Positions 17,182 through 27,714 are shown, counted from the stretch's first letter. The stretch is 64,000 nt of DNA from Thermohalobaculum xanthum (GCF_016623495.1 NZ_JAEHHL010000009.1:62001-126000), one strand, 5' to 3'. The notes: a model not told the origin generated them from the letters alone. Numbers and translations: made by a program.

Positions 17182-17774
17182 TCCACCAGCATCCCTTGCG
17201 CGCGCAGAAAGCCCAGCACCTCGAGCAGCGGCAGGCCCAGCACGGTAAAATAGTCGCCTTGGACCCGGGCAAACAGCTGCGACCCGAGCCCTTCGAGCAT
17301 GTAGGCACCGACCGTGGTCGTGACCGCATCGCCCATGGCGTCGAGATACTGGTCGAGGAAGGCGTCGGTAAAGGGCCGCATCGCCAGTTGCGCCTGCCCG
17401 ACATGCCGCCAGATCGGCGCCCCGTCGCGCGCGATCACCGCGGCGGAGAGGAGCCGATGCGTCTGCCCGCGCAATGCGCAAAGCTGTTCGCGCGCAGCCT
17501 CGCGGGTCGGGGGCTTGTCGAAAAGCTTTCCTTCGCAGACCAGCACCTGGTCGGCGCCGATCACCAGGCGGCCGGGGCAGCGCGCCGAGACACGCAACGC
17601 CTTGAGCTCGGCAAGCTTGTCGGCGATGTCGCGTGGCGGCGCCTCCTCGGCCAGCAGTGCCGCCTTGACCATGGCCTCGTCGATCCGCGCCGGCATGGTC
17701 TCGACGGCGACGCCCGCGGCGCGCAGCATGGTGGCGCGCGCCTCGCTCGCGCTGGCCAGGACGATCGCGCTCAT
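17178..17774 (-). CDS. maf: Maf family nucleotide pyrophosphatase
   Basis: A 198-residue house-cleaning pyrophosphatase that hydrolyses non-canonical or pyrimidine nucleoside triphosphates. LASASEARATMLRAAGV is the N-terminal Maf motif (SxxR), GADQVLVCEG carries the catalytic Asp, and GAYMLEGLGSQLF is the conserved C-terminal segment. It overlaps ppsR (ATGA at 17771-17774) and aroE by four bases each. Confidence 0.92.
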   Translation of the reverse strand: MSAIVLASASEARATMLRAAGVAVETMPARIDEAMVKAALLAEEAPPRDIADKLAELKALRVSARCPGRLVIGADQVLVCEGKLFDKPPTREAAREQLCALRGQTHRLLSAAVIARDGAPIWRHVGQAQLAMRPFTDAFLDQYLDAMGDAVTTTVGAYMLEGLGSQLFARVQGDYFTVLGLPLLEVLGFLRAQGMLVE

Positions 17775-18607
17775 GCCTCGCCCCGCGCGGCACCGGTCGA
17801 ATGCAGGATCGCCTGGATCTCGGCCGCCGTCTCCTCGATCGATCGGCGCGTGACGTCGATGACCGGCAGGCCGTGGCGCTCGAAGAACAGGCGGGCATCC
17901 GCCACCTCGGCGCGGATCTGCTCGATATCCGCATAATCATGCGAGCGCTCGCCCAATGCCTCGAGCCGCTGGCTGCGCACCTGCGCGAGCCGCGCGGGGC
18001 TTGCGGTCAGCCCGATCACCGGGATGCCCGCGGCCATCGCCTGGAAGAACGCGGGGTCCGGCTCTCGCTTGGGGATTAGCGGCATGTTGGCAGCCTTGAT
18101 GCCGCGATAGGCGAGATAGATGCATGTGGGTGTCTTCGAGGTCCGGCTCACGCCCGTGAGAATGACATGGGCGGCCTTCAGCCGATCGCCCAGCGCCCCG
18201 TCATCGAAAGCGATGGCAAAGTCGAGTGCCGCGATGCGTTCGAAATATGCGTCGTTCAGGCGATGCTGCGCGCCCGGGCGATGATCCGGCTCGCGACCCA
18301 GGAACCGCGCAAGGCAGTCGATCGGCGCATCCAGCATGGCGACCGCCTCGTGCCCCGACGATCGTGCGGACTCGACCACGCGCGCACGGTGATCGGGATC
18401 GACCAGGGTATGAAAGACGGGGCCCGGATGCGCCGCGATCCGGCGCAGCGCCGTCTCGAGGTCGGCGTCGCTGCGGACGAAGACCGACATGTGGATCGCC
18501 ACGTCGGTGCCCGTGAACCGCGCCAGCACGGCCTTCGCCACCGCGTAAAGCGTCTCGCCCGTCGAGTCCGAGACAAGGTGGAGGCAGCGGCGGTTGGTGT
18601 CAGGCAT
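17771..18607 (-). CDS. ppsR: Pyruvate, water/phosphate dikinase regulatory protein (DUF299)
   Basis: A 278-residue bifunctional serine/threonine kinase and phosphorylase that switches PEP synthase or PPDK off and on using ADP and phosphate. HLVSDSTGET at the N-terminus and the P-loop-like GVSRTSKTPTCIYLA in the middle are diagnostic. The symbol refers to the E. coli YdiA/PpsR family, not the Rhodobacter photopigment repressor of the same name. It is first of a five-gene overlapping operon and borders the putative origin; in Caulobacter the same family (RP001) borders oriC opposite hemE. Confidence 0.93.
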   Translation of the reverse strand: MPDTNRRCLHLVSDSTGETLYAVAKAVLARFTGTDVAIHMSVFVRSDADLETALRRIAAHPGPVFHTLVDPDHRARVVESARSSGHEAVAMLDAPIDCLARFLGREPDHRPGAQHRLNDAYFERIAALDFAIAFDDGALGDRLKAAHVILTGVSRTSKTPTCIYLAYRGIKAANMPLIPKREPDPAFFQAMAAGIPVIGLTASPARLAQVRSQRLEALGERSHDYADIEQIRAEVADARLFFERHGLPVIDVTRRSIEETAAEIQAILHSTGAARGEA

Positions 18608-19038
18608 CAGGTCTCCGTCAGGCGAACCGGCAAGGGTCGGATCGATGTGGGAATCGTGGATATCGGTGACAGAATTGCGTCAAGCATGGAAGCCGTGGAC
18701 AGAGTCGAAAGATATCCACCTGTGAACGGCGAGGCGACCCAAAACGCCCGATCTGTGGATAACTTCGGTCACCATTCCCGGAGTCTGCAACCTGCGCGCG
18801 AGCTAAAATAAGAAGTTTTCGCGTCATTTTGGTAACCTGTTGACGAGAAGAATGAAAATCGGCCCTGATTGCGCGCTCGCGCCGCTCCCCCGGACCTTCC
18901 GTCGCAGCCGCAAGCCACAATATCTGCGGATAAGCCTGTGAACGGTTTTGAGAATACGGTAATCCCCAAGACTCAGCGTCCCTCTCAACACATCATCCAT
19001 AAATATAAAGACTCTAGAGCGAGACCCCGGGAGATCCG
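18608..19038. other. Probable chromosomal replication origin (oriC)
   Basis: A 431-bp gene-free region between divergent ppsR and hemE, the locus of Caulobacter oriC. It contains a perfect DnaA box TTATCCACA (minus strand, 18754-18762), a one-mismatch box TTATCCGCA (minus, 18925-18933), and weaker boxes at 18655-18663 and 18712-18720. An AT-rich segment at about 18803-18858 (CTAAAATAAGAAGTTTTC and neighbours) could be the unwinding element; a second lies at 18997-19011. Genes on both sides point away from it, and parAB with parS sites lies 5-9 kb away. The hemE promoter must also be inside. Functional proof would need replication data. Confidence 0.82.
18754..18762 (-). promoter_or_regulatory. 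Perfect DnaA box
   Basis: TTATCCACA read on the minus strand, exact match to the 9-bp DnaA consensus, in the middle of the putative oriC. Confidence 0.8.
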
Positions 19039-20058
19039 ATGAAGACCCTGCTGAGAGTGCTGCGCGGAGAAGCGTTGCCGACACCGCCCGTCTGGCTGAT
19101 GCGGCAGGCAGGACGCTACTTGCCGGAATACCGGGCCACGCGCGCGAAGGCAGGCTCGTTTCTCGACCTGTGTTACACGCCGGAACTTGCCGAGGAAGTG
19201 ACGCTGCAGCCGATCCGCCGCTTTGGCTTCGACGCGGCGATCCTGTTCGCCGACATCCTGCTCATTCCCCAATCCCTGGGCCTCGATCTTTCCTTCGTCG
19301 AAGGCGAGGGCCCGCGGCTGGCCTGGCGGCGGGAACCGCGCGACCTCGGGTCGCTCAGGCCGCTCGACGAGATCGACGAGACGCTTTCCCCGGTCTACGA
19401 GACGGTCCGCCGCCTCTCGCGCTCGCTGCCGGCCGAGACGACGCTTATCGGCTTTGCCGGGGCCCCTTGGACGGTCGCGACATACATGGCCGCGGGACGC
19501 GGGACGCCCGACCAAGGGCCGGCGCGGCGCTGGATGTTTGGCGATCCCGACGGCTTTGCGGAACTCATCGACCGCGTGACCGATGCGACGATCCATTATC
19601 TCTCGTGCCAGATCGAGGCCGGCGCCGAGGTGGTGAAGATCTTCGACAGTTGGGCAGGCGCGCTGACGCCGCCGATGTTCGAGCGTTTCGCCATTCGGCC
19701 CGCGGCCCGCATCGCCGCGGCACTCAAGGAACGGCACCCCGACGTTCCGATCATCGGCTTCCCTCGGGGGGCGGGCGCGCTCTACCGAGATTTCGCGCGG
19801 GGTGCGGGCGTCGACGCCATCGCGCTCGACTCGCAGGTTCCGCTTGGCTGGGCGCGGGGCGCGCTGGGCGACGTGGCGCTCCAGGGCAATCTCGATCCGA
19901 TGTTGATGGTCGTCGGCGGCACTGCGCTGGAGGCCGAGGCGCGCCGGATCAGGGACGAGATGGCGGGCCATCCGCATATCTTCAATCTGGGCCACGGGAT
20001 CACGCCGGATGCGGATCCGGCGAATGTCGATCGTCTCCTGAAAGCGATCCGCGGGTGA
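19039..20058 (+). CDS. hemE: Uroporphyrinogen decarboxylase
   Basis: A 339-residue cytosolic enzyme converting uroporphyrinogen III to coproporphyrinogen III by four decarboxylations. [16 protein letters not shown] (about 15-30) has the substrate-binding arginines, [13 protein letters not shown] includes the catalytic Asp region, and [10 protein letters not shown] with the final [14 protein letters not shown] completes the family pattern. ATG at 19039 follows GGGAGA. It heads hemE-hemJ, with hemJ starting 10 bp after its stop, and forms the right border of the origin. Confidence 0.96.
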   Translation: MKTLLRVLRGEALPTPPVWLMRQAGRYLPEYRATRAKAGSFLDLCYTPELAEEVTLQPIRRFGFDAAILFADILLIPQSLGLDLSFVEGEGPRLAWRREPRDLGSLRPLDEIDETLSPVYETVRRLSRSLPAETTLIGFAGAPWTVATYMAAGRGTPDQGPARRWMFGDPDGFAELIDRVTDATIHYLSCQIEAGAEVVKIFDSWAGALTPPMFERFAIRPAARIAAALKERHPDVPIIGFPRGAGALYRDFARGAGVDAIALDSQVPLGWARGALGDVALQGNLDPMLMVVGGTALEAEARRIRDEMAGHPHIFNLGHGITPDADPANVDRLLKAIRG

Positions 20059-20068
20059 AGGCGGCACG

Positions 20069-20527
20069 ATGATCGGCGATTTCCTCGTGTCCGCTTATCC
20101 CTGGACCAAGGCGTTGCATGTCATGTCGGTCATCGCCTGGATGGCCGGCCTGTTCTACCTTCCGCGCCTCTTCGTCTATCACGCCGAACGGGCCTCGCCC
20201 GGCTCCGAGCTCGAGGCGACACTGATCGTGATGGAGCGCAAGCTCCTGAAACTGATCATAAATCCGGCAGGCGTCGCGACCTGGGTGTTCGGTCTTGCAT
20301 TGGTGTTCACGCCGGGAGTGATCGACTGGGGCTCGGATATCTGGGCCTATGTGAAGGCAGTGCTCGTCATCGGCATGACGGTGTTCTATCATGCGCTTGT
20401 CGCGTGGCAGCGCGCATTCGAGAAAGGCCGGAACAGCCATCCGGGCCGATACTTCCGATTGATGAACGAGGTGCCGACGGTCCTGATGATCGGCATCGTA
20501 CTGATGGTGATTGTCAAACCGTTTTGA
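20069..20527 (+). CDS. hemJ: Protoporphyrinogen IX oxidase HemJ
   Basis: A 152-residue four-helix inner-membrane protein that oxidises protoporphyrinogen IX to protoporphyrin IX in bacteria lacking HemG and HemY. TKALHVMSVIAWMAGLFYLPRLF carries the conserved His17, a heme ligand in studied homologues; KLLKLIINPAGVATW and RYFRLMNEVPTVLMI are the later conserved helices. It lies directly behind hemE, so the two steps of haem synthesis are co-expressed. Confidence 0.94.
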   Translation: MIGDFLVSAYPWTKALHVMSVIAWMAGLFYLPRLFVYHAERASPGSELEATLIVMERKLLKLIINPAGVATWVFGLALVFTPGVIDWGSDIWAYVKAVLVIGMTVFYHALVAWQRAFEKGRNSHPGRYFRLMNEVPTVLMIGIVLMVIVKPF

Positions 20528-20556
20528 TCAGTTTCTCACGCGAATCGAATGGAGAA

Positions 20557-20586
20557 TTGACAAGCGCGAAATTCTTCCCATATAGC
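20557..20586 (+). promoter_or_regulatory. Promoter of rho
   Basis: -35 TTGACA (20557-20562) and -10 TATAGC (20581-20586), spacer 18 bp, in the hemJ-rho gap. The transcript would have a C-rich leader of about 100 nt, consistent with the autoregulation by Rho known from E. coli. Confidence 0.6.
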
Positions 20587-20693
20587 CCCCCGACAGGCGG
20601 TTCGTCATCGCCACGGCGCGTGCTCACCTTCCCGGGCCTTCAGCGTGCCTGTCTCATCCCCGACCGCCGTCACATCCTTCCGGACGAGAGCCC

Positions 20694-21959
<1,266 letters not shown>

Positions 21960-21966
21960 GCGGTTT

Positions 21967-22000
21967 GGGCCGCACGCCGGGGGTTCCCCACGCGCGGCCC
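21967..22000. terminator. Possible hairpin between convergent rho and qor
   Basis: GGGCCGC and GCGGCCC pair around an inner GGGG-TT-CCCC. There is no U-tract, so it may only protect the 3' ends of the transcripts. Confidence 0.35.
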
Positions 22001-22019
22001 CGTAGTCAGCTCGCCGATC

Positions 22020-23000
22020 TCAGGGCTTAAGGATCAGGGATCCGGTGGTCTTGCGCCCCTGCAGATCGGTATGCGCCTGCACCGCGTCCTTCAGCGCGTA
22101 GACGGTGGGATCGGCGATCTTCACGGCGCCCGACTTTAGGGCGGCGAAATAATCGTCCGCTGCTCCCTGCAGGCTCTCGCGCGTCGCGGTGTAGTGGACA
22201 AGGGTCGGCCGCGTCAGGAAGAGCGATCCCTTGGCCGCGAGGATCCCGACATCGACACCGGTCACCGGCCCCGAGGCATTGCCGAAGCTGACCATCAGGC
22301 CACGGGTCTGCAACGAGTCGAGCGACTCGAGCCAGGTGTCCTTGCCGACGCCGTCATAGACGACGCGGACGCCCTTGCCGCCGGTAATCTCGCGCACGCG
22401 CGGCGCCACCTTCTCGCTGCGATAGTCGATCACGTGGTCCGCGCCCAGCGCGCGCGCGATCGCGCATTTCTCGGCGCCGCCCGCGGTCGCGATCACCGTG
22501 CTTCCCAGGTGCTTGAGCCACTGCACCGCGATCTGGCCGACGCCGCCGGCACCGGCGTGGAACAGCACCGTGTCATCCGGCCCGCAGCGGTGGATCTGCC
22601 TGATAAGGTACTGGGAAGTCAGGCCTTTCAGCATGCTCGCGGCGATTGTTTCGCTTGCCAGCCAGTCCGGAAGCGTGACGCAGCGATCGGCCTTGATGAC
22701 ATGTGCCTCGGCATAGGCGCCGATCGGGCCCGAACAATAGGCGACGCGATCGCCGACCGCGGGGCTGCTGACACCCGGACCCACGGCCTCGACCGTCCCC
22801 GCGGCCTCGAGGCCGATCCCGCTGGGCAGCGGCACGGCATAGAGGCCGGTGCGGTGATAGGTGTCGATGAAGTTCACGCCGATGGCCTCGTGGCGGACCA
22901 GGATCTCTCCCTCGCCGGGGGTTGGCGTCTCCCACCTGGTGAAGCTCATCTTCTCGGGTCCGCCGAACTCGGCGATCTTGATGCCCGCGACCTGTGCCAT
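22020..23000 (-). CDS. qor: Quinone oxidoreductase (zeta-crystallin/QOR type)
   Basis: A 326-residue NADPH-dependent MDR-family enzyme without catalytic zinc. GVNFIDTYHRTGLY, GLEAAGTVEAVGPGV and the NADPH loop HAGAGGVGQIAVQWLKHLG are the QOR signatures. It reduces quinones in one-electron steps or electrophilic enones. ATG at 23000 follows GGAG; the frame is open further upstream into mnmE territory but without family residues. It is transcribed divergently from mnmE, 73 bp away. Confidence 0.9.
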   Translation of the reverse strand: MAQVAGIKIAEFGGPEKMSFTRWETPTPGEGEILVRHEAIGVNFIDTYHRTGLYAVPLPSGIGLEAAGTVEAVGPGVSSPAVGDRVAYCSGPIGAYAEAHVIKADRCVTLPDWLASETIAASMLKGLTSQYLIRQIHRCGPDDTVLFHAGAGGVGQIAVQWLKHLGSTVIATAGGAEKCAIARALGADHVIDYRSEKVAPRVREITGGKGVRVVYDGVGKDTWLESLDSLQTRGLMVSFGNASGPVTGVDVGILAAKGSLFLTRPTLVHYTATRESLQGAADDYFAALKSGAVKIADPTVYALKDAVQAHTDLQGRKTTGSLILKP

Positions 23001-23073
23001 ATGCGTTCTCCGTCTGGCTGTTCTCGGCGGCCAGAGGATGCTATTGGGCGCCTCTCGGTCAAGGAGCGAATGT

Positions 23074-24396
23074 GTGAGCACGGGCATCAGCGATGATGGC
23101 GCGACGATCTTTGCGCTGGCGACCCCGCCTGGGGTCGGCGGGATCGCCGTGCTGCGCGTTTCGGGTCCCGGGGCGGACGAGGCGCTTTCCCGGCTGACAC
23201 AGCGCGCGCTTCCGGCGCCGCGCCAGGCGACGCTGCGCCGGCTGCGCGATGCGGAAGGTGCGCTGCTCGACGAGGCGCTCGTCCTGCGGTTCGCTGCCGA
23301 CGCGAGCTTCACCGGCGAGCCGGTGGTCGAGTTCCATTGTCACGGTGGCCGGGCCGTCGTCGCCCGGCTTCTCGATGTGCTGGGCGGCATGGCGGGGCTG
23401 CGCCCCGCCGAGGCCGGCGAGTTCACCCGGCGCGCGGTGCTGAACGGGCGGCTCGACCTTGCCGAGGTCGAGGCGCTCGGCGATCTCATCTCGGCCGAGA
23501 CCGAGCGTCAGCGCCAGCTCGCGGCCGCAGGTTTCGGCGGGGCGCTGCATCGCCGCGCCGAGGCGTGGCGTGACCGGCTGCTCGACATTCTGGCGCGGGT
23601 CGAGATCACCATCGACTGGGCCGATGAGGAGGTCCCGTCCGACCTCGACGCCGAGCTGGCCCAGGAGCTTGACGCGCTCGCGGGGGAGTTCGATCGCGAA
23701 CTTTCGGCCTCGCATGGCCTCGAGCGCCTGCGCGAGGGCTTCACCGTGGCGATCCTCGGCGCACCGAACTGCGGAAAGTCTAGTTTTATCAATTATTTAG
23801 CTGGGCGCGAGGCAGCCATCGCCTCGCCGCATCCGGGAACCACCCGAGACGTGATCGAGCTGCGATACGACCTGCGCGGTCTGCCGGTCACCTTTCTCGA
23901 CATGGCGGGTCTGCGCGAGACGCAGGATCCGGTGGAGCGGATCGGTGTTGACCGCGCCGTCGCGCGCGGAAGCGCGGCGGACCTGCGGCTTCATTTCAGC
24001 GCACCGGATGTGGCGGACATTGCGCTGCCCGGGACGCTATGGCGCGAGGGCGACATCGGGGTCCGGACCAAGGCCGACCTTGGCGCCGGTTCCGGGGATC
24101 ACGCCATTTCGGTCGTGACGGGCGAGGGGATCCGGCCGCTCCTCGATGCGATCCATGACCGGCTCTCAGGCCGGATCCCTTGCGACGGCGTGACCAGCCA
24201 TGCGCGACAGCGTGCGGCACTGGCCGCGGCGCGCGAGGCGTTGTGCCGAGCACGAAAGCAGCTATCTTCTGGAGAGCCCGAGCTGATCGCCGAGGATCTC
24301 CGCGGCACGCTGACCGAGCTCGGGCGGATGGTGGGGCGCGTCGGTGTCGAGGACATGCTCGACCGGGTCTTCTCCAGGTTCTGTGTCGGGAAGTAG
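23074..24396 (+). CDS. mnmE: tRNA modification GTPase MnmE
   Basis: A 440-residue GTPase that works with MnmG to add the cm/mnm5 group at U34 of tRNAs. Domains: N-terminal folate-binding ([21 protein letters not shown]), helical domain, and inserted G domain with G1 GAPNCGKSS (about 229-237), TT switch, DMAG G3 and TKAD in place of NKxD. The C-terminal FCVGK supplies the catalytic Cys. GTG at 23074 has AAGGAG seven bases upstream. A 24-bp AT-rich stretch (23779-23802, about 21% GC) encodes the residues right after the P-loop with codons rare in this genome. mnmG begins 2 bp later. Confidence 0.95.
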   Translation: MSTGISDDGATIFALATPPGVGGIAVLRVSGPGADEALSRLTQRALPAPRQATLRRLRDAEGALLDEALVLRFAADASFTGEPVVEFHCHGGRAVVARLLDVLGGMAGLRPAEAGEFTRRAVLNGRLDLAEVEALGDLISAETERQRQLAAAGFGGALHRRAEAWRDRLLDILARVEITIDWADEEVPSDLDAELAQELDALAGEFDRELSASHGLERLREGFTVAILGAPNCGKSSFINYLAGREAAIASPHPGTTRDVIELRYDLRGLPVTFLDMAGLRETQDPVERIGVDRAVARGSAADLRLHFSAPDVADIALPGTLWREGDIGVRTKADLGAGSGDHAISVVTGEGIRPLLDAIHDRLSGRIPCDGVTSHARQRAALAAAREALCRARKQLSSGEPELIAEDLRGTLTELGRMVGRVGVEDMLDRVFSRFCVGK

Positions 24397-24398
24397 GA

Positions 24399-26276
24399 AT
24401 GTTTCACGTGAAACAGTCTCGGTTCGATGTCCTGGTGATCGGCGGCGGCCATGCCGGGACCGAGGCCGCGCATGCCGCGGCCCGGACGGGCGCGAGTGTC
24501 GCGCTGGTGACCCACCGATTTGACCGCATCGGCGAGATGTCCTGCAACCCGGCGATCGGCGGGCTCGGCAAGGGGCACCTCGTGCGTGAGATCGACGCCT
24601 TCGACGGTGTGATGGGGCGCGCGGCCGACACGGCCGGCATCCAGTTCCGGCTCCTAAACCGCCGCAAGGGCCCCGCGGTGCAGGGCCCGCGGGCGCAGTG
24701 CGACCGCGCGCTCTACCGTCGTTTCGTCCAGGACACGATCGCCGCGACCCCGGGCCTTTCGGTCATCGAGGGCGAGGTTGTCGACCTTGTCGTAAAGGGC
24801 GGACGCCTCGTGGGCGCCAGTCTCGCAGATGGCGGGGTGGTCGAGTGCGGCGCGGCGGTACTGACGACGGGCACGTTCCTCGGGGGGCTGATCCATTTCG
24901 GCCCCGAGAGCCGGCCCGCGGGTCGCATCGGCGATCCCGCCGCGACGCGCCTTGCCGCGCGCATCCGCGATCTTGGCCTGCCCGTCGGGCGGCTCAAGAC
25001 GGGGACACCGCCGCGGCTCGACGGGCGCAGCATCGACTACGCACGGCTGGAAGCTCAGCCCGGCGACGACGATCCGTCCTTCTTCTCGTTCTTGACGCGC
25101 GGCTGCAGGGCGCGCCAGGTCAGCTGCCACATCACCCACACCAACGCCCGGACGCACGCGATCATCCGCGCGAATCTCGGGCTCTCGGCGATGTATTCGG
25201 GGCGGATCGAGGGTGTCGGGCCGCGCTACTGCCCGTCGATCGAGGACAAGGTCGTGCGCTTTGCCGAGAAGGATGCGCACCAGATCTTCCTTGAGCCCGA
25301 GGGGCTTGACGACGACACCGTCTATCCGAACGGGATCTCGACCTCGCTCCCCGCCTCGGTGCAGGAGGAATACGTCCGCAGCATCGCCGGCCTCGAGGAC
25401 GCCGTCATCCTTCAGCCGGGCTACGCCGTGGAATACGACTATGTCGACCCGCGCGCGCTGTCGCGGACGCTCGAGCTCAAGGCGATGCCGGGCCTGTTCC
25501 TCGCGGGCCAGATCAATGGCACCACCGGCTACGAGGAGGCCGGCGCCCAGGGGCTCATCGCGGGCCTGAACGCGGCGGCCGGCAGTTGCGGCGCGGAGCC
25601 CGTGGTGCTCGAGCGCGACGAGGCCTATATCGGCGTGCTGATCGACGATCTCGTGACCCAGGGCGTCTCGGAACCGTACCGCATGTTCACCTCGCGGGCC
25701 GAGTACCGCCTGAGCCTGCGCGCCGACAATGCCGACCAGCGCCTGACACCGGTGGCGATCGCCGCCGGCTGCGTATCGGCCGCGAGGCGCGCGGCCTTCG
25801 AGGCCAAGATGGAGCGCCTCGAGGCGGGCAGGGAGATGTGCGGCGCGCTTGCCGCGACGCCCTCCGCGCTTTCCGCGCATGGCATCGACGTGAACCAGGA
25901 CGGCGTTCGGCGCGACGTCCACACCCTGCTCGCGTTTCCCGGCCTCGACCTCGCGAAGCTCGCAGGCGTCTGGCCCGAGCTTGGCGCGCTGGAGCCCGAG
26001 ATCGCCCGCCAGATCGAGCGCGAAGCGACCTACCGCAGTTACGAGCTTCGGCAGCGGGCCGAGGCCGATCGGCTGAGGGCCGAGGAACGCCGCGCGTTGC
26101 CTGAGGGTCTCGATTATCACGCAATATCAGGGCTCTCGGCCGAGCTTCGCGACAAGCTCGACCGCGTGCGGCCTGAAACTCTGGGGCAGGCGTCGCGCAT
26201 CCAGGGCATGACACCGGCCGCGCTCGCGCTGCTGCTTGCCGTGAGCGAGCAGAGCCGGCGGCGGAGGCGCGCGTGA
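24399..26276 (+). CDS. mnmG: tRNA uridine-5-carboxymethylaminomethyl(34) synthesis enzyme MnmG
   Basis: A 625-residue FAD enzyme, partner of MnmE in U34 modification. The FAD loop is [19 protein letters not shown] (about 12-30), followed by [33 protein letters not shown] and the GidA-associated helical C-terminus are present. The first codons, MFHVKQ, are spelled by a perfect parS site (24400-24415), so the start region does double duty. It overlaps rsmG by four bases (GTGA) and belongs to the mnmE-mnmG-rsmG-parA-parB string. Confidence 0.97.
   Translation: MFHVKQSRFDVLVIGGGHAGTEAAHAAARTGASVALVTHRFDRIGEMSCNPAIGGLGKGHLVREIDAFDGVMGRAADTAGIQFRLLNRRKGPAVQGPRAQCDRALYRRFVQDTIAATPGLSVIEGEVVDLVVKGGRLVGASLADGGVVECGAAVLTTGTFLGGLIHFGPESRPAGRIGDPAATRLAARIRDLGLPVGRLKTGTPPRLDGRSIDYARLEAQPGDDDPSFFSFLTRGCRARQVSCHITHTNARTHAIIRANLGLSAMYSGRIEGVGPRYCPSIEDKVVRFAEKDAHQIFLEPEGLDDDTVYPNGISTSLPASVQEEYVRSIAGLEDAVILQPGYAVEYDYVDPRALSRTLELKAMPGLFLAGQINGTTGYEEAGAQGLIAGLNAAAGSCGAEPVVLERDEAYIGVLIDDLVTQGVSEPYRMFTSRAEYRLSLRADNADQRLTPVAIAAGCVSAARRAAFEAKMERLEAGREMCGALAATPSALSAHGIDVNQDGVRRDVHTLLAFPGLDLAKLAGVWPELGALEPEIARQIEREATYRSYELRQRAEADRLRAEERRALPEGLDYHAISGLSAELRDKLDRVRPETLGQASRIQGMTPAALALLLAVSEQSRRRRRA
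24400..24415. promoter_or_regulatory. parS site 1 (perfect)
   Basis: TGTTTCACGTGAAACA, the exact 16-bp consensus bound by chromosomal ParB. It overlaps mnmG codons 1-6 and lies 5.4 kb from the putative oriC and 3.3 kb upstream of parB. Confidence 0.95.
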
Positions 26277-26902
26277 CGCCCGAGGGTTTTGCGGCCGAGT
26301 TCGATGTTTCACGTGAAACGCTCGACCGGCTGCTGCGGTACGAGGCCGTGCTGCGGCACTGGAACCCCCGGATAAACCTCGTCGCGCGGGCCTCGCTCGA
26401 CGATGTCTGGGCCCGCCACTTCGCCGATTCCGCACAGCTCGTCGGTCTTGCCCCGCCATCGCCCGCGAACTGGGTCGACATGGGCTCGGGCGCCGGGTTC
26501 CCGGGCCTCGTCGTCGCGGCGATCCTGGCCGAGCAGGCGCCGGGGTGTCGGGTCAGCCTGATCGAGAGCGACGGCCGGAAATCCGCTTTCCTTCACAGTG
26601 CGGCGCGCGAGATGGGGATCGAGGTCGGGATCGAGACGACCCGGATCGAGGACGCGCCCGCGCGCAGCGTGGATGTCGTCTCGGCCCGTGCGCTCGCGCC
26701 GCTCGATGCCTTGCTGGCTCTTGCGCAACGGTTTTGCGGGTCGGGCACGCGGCTCCTGTTTCCCAAGGGGCGCATGGTGGAATCCGAATTGACCGACGCC
26801 CGCGCGCATTGGCATATTGACGCCCGTCTTCATGTGAGCAGGACGGATCCGTCGGGGCGGATCGTCGAAGTCCGCGATTTTCATCCGCGTCGTGACAACT
26901 GA
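26273..26902 (+). CDS. rsmG: 16S rRNA (guanine-527-N7)-methyltransferase
   Basis: A 209-residue SAM-dependent methyltransferase of the GidB family. [27 protein letters not shown] and the SAM loop [15 protein letters not shown] (about 65-79) are diagnostic. GTG at 26273 overlaps the mnmG stop. Codons for FDVSRET near residue 10-16 contain a second, 15-of-16 parS site. Loss of RsmG gives low-level streptomycin resistance in other bacteria. Confidence 0.95.
   Translation: MTPEGFAAEFDVSRETLDRLLRYEAVLRHWNPRINLVARASLDDVWARHFADSAQLVGLAPPSPANWVDMGSGAGFPGLVVAAILAEQAPGCRVSLIESDGRKSAFLHSAAREMGIEVGIETTRIEDAPARSVDVVSARALAPLDALLALAQRFCGSGTRLLFPKGRMVESELTDARAHWHIDARLHVSRTDPSGRIVEVRDFHPRRDN
26305..26320. 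promoter_or_regulatory. parS site 2 (15 of 16)
   Basis: TGTTTCACGTGAAACG differs from the consensus only in the last base. It lies inside rsmG, 1.9 kb from site 1. Confidence 0.9.
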
Positions 26903-26912
26903 GGTGGGCCAG

Positions 26913-27704
26913 ATGGGCGCTCGAAAGATCATTGCCATCGCCAATCAGAAGGGCGGCGTGGGCAAGACCACCACGGCCATCAATCTCGGCGCGGCGCTCG
27001 CGATGTCGGGCAAGTCGGTGCTGATGATCGATCTCGACCCGCAGGGCAACGCCTCGACCGGCCTTGGGCTGCTGGCCTCGCGGCGCAAGACCACCGCCTA
27101 TGATCTGCTGACCGGCGAGGCGACGCTCGAGCAGGCAGCCGCGTCGACCCCGGTCGAGGGGCTGTCGATCGTGCCGGGCAGCGGCGACCTCTCGGGCCTG
27201 GACGTCGAACTGGCGGGCGAGGCCGACCGCGGCGAGCGCCTGCGCGAGGTGCTGAGCGCCGAGGAAGTGGGCGGTAAATACGACTACATATTGATCGATT
27301 GCCCGCCATCTCTCAATATATTGACCGTGAACGCGATGGTTGCGTCGGACTCGATCCTCGTCCCCCTGCAATGCGAGTTCTTCGCACTCGAAGGCGTGAG
27401 CCAGCTTCTGAGCACGATCCGGCGCATTCAGCTCAAGATCAACCCGAGGTTGCGGATGGAAGGCATCGTACTCACCATGTACGACCGGCGGAACAATCTC
27501 TCGGCCCAGGTCGCGCAGGACGTGCGCGAGAACCTGACCGATGTCGTCTTCCGCACCATCGTGCCGCGTAACGTCCGCCTCTCCGAGGCGCCGAGCCATG
27601 CGCTCCCCGTCATGCTCTACGATCCGGATTGCGCGGGCAGCGAAGCCTATCGCCAGCTCGCGGACGAGCTGATCCGCCGCAACGACGCCAGCGCCGCCGC
27701 CTGA
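26913..27704 (+). CDS. parA: Chromosome partitioning ATPase ParA (Soj)
   Basis: A 263-residue deviant-Walker ATPase that binds nucleoid DNA and moves ParB-parS complexes after replication. The P-loop KGGVGKTT is at 13-20 with the signature first Lys; DLDPQGNAST and ILIDCPPSLNILTVNA follow. The ATG at 26913 is chosen over an upstream GTG (26892) inside rsmG because GAGGTGG precedes it. The stretch around 27277-27321 uses ATA, TTG and AAT codons that are scarce elsewhere in the window. parB starts 10 bp after its stop. Confidence 0.95.
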   Translation: MGARKIIAIANQKGGVGKTTTAINLGAALAMSGKSVLMIDLDPQGNASTGLGLLASRRKTTAYDLLTGEATLEQAAASTPVEGLSIVPGSGDLSGLDVELAGEADRGERLREVLSAEEVGGKYDYILIDCPPSLNILTVNAMVASDSILVPLQCEFFALEGVSQLLSTIRRIQLKINPRLRMEGIVLTMYDRRNNLSAQVAQDVRENLTDVVFRTIVPRNVRLSEAPSHALPVMLYDPDCAGSEAYRQLADELIRRNDASAAA

Positions 27705-27714
27705 GGAGAGAGCG

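Noticed and set aside
17181-17940. N-terminal extension of AroE up to 17940
   Set aside because: The extra 253 codons lie over maf and ppsR, have no family match, and the ATG at 17181 gives a normal-length enzyme with a stop-start overlap.
18655-18663. ATATCCACG as a strong DnaA box
   Set aside because: Two mismatches to TTATCCACA; listed only as a weak box supporting the origin, not as a site on its own.
23001-23312. N-terminal extension of the quinone oxidoreductase
   Set aside because: It overlaps the mnmE start on the other strand and is Ser/Arg/Pro low-complexity; the MAQVAGIKIAEFGG start is typical of the family.
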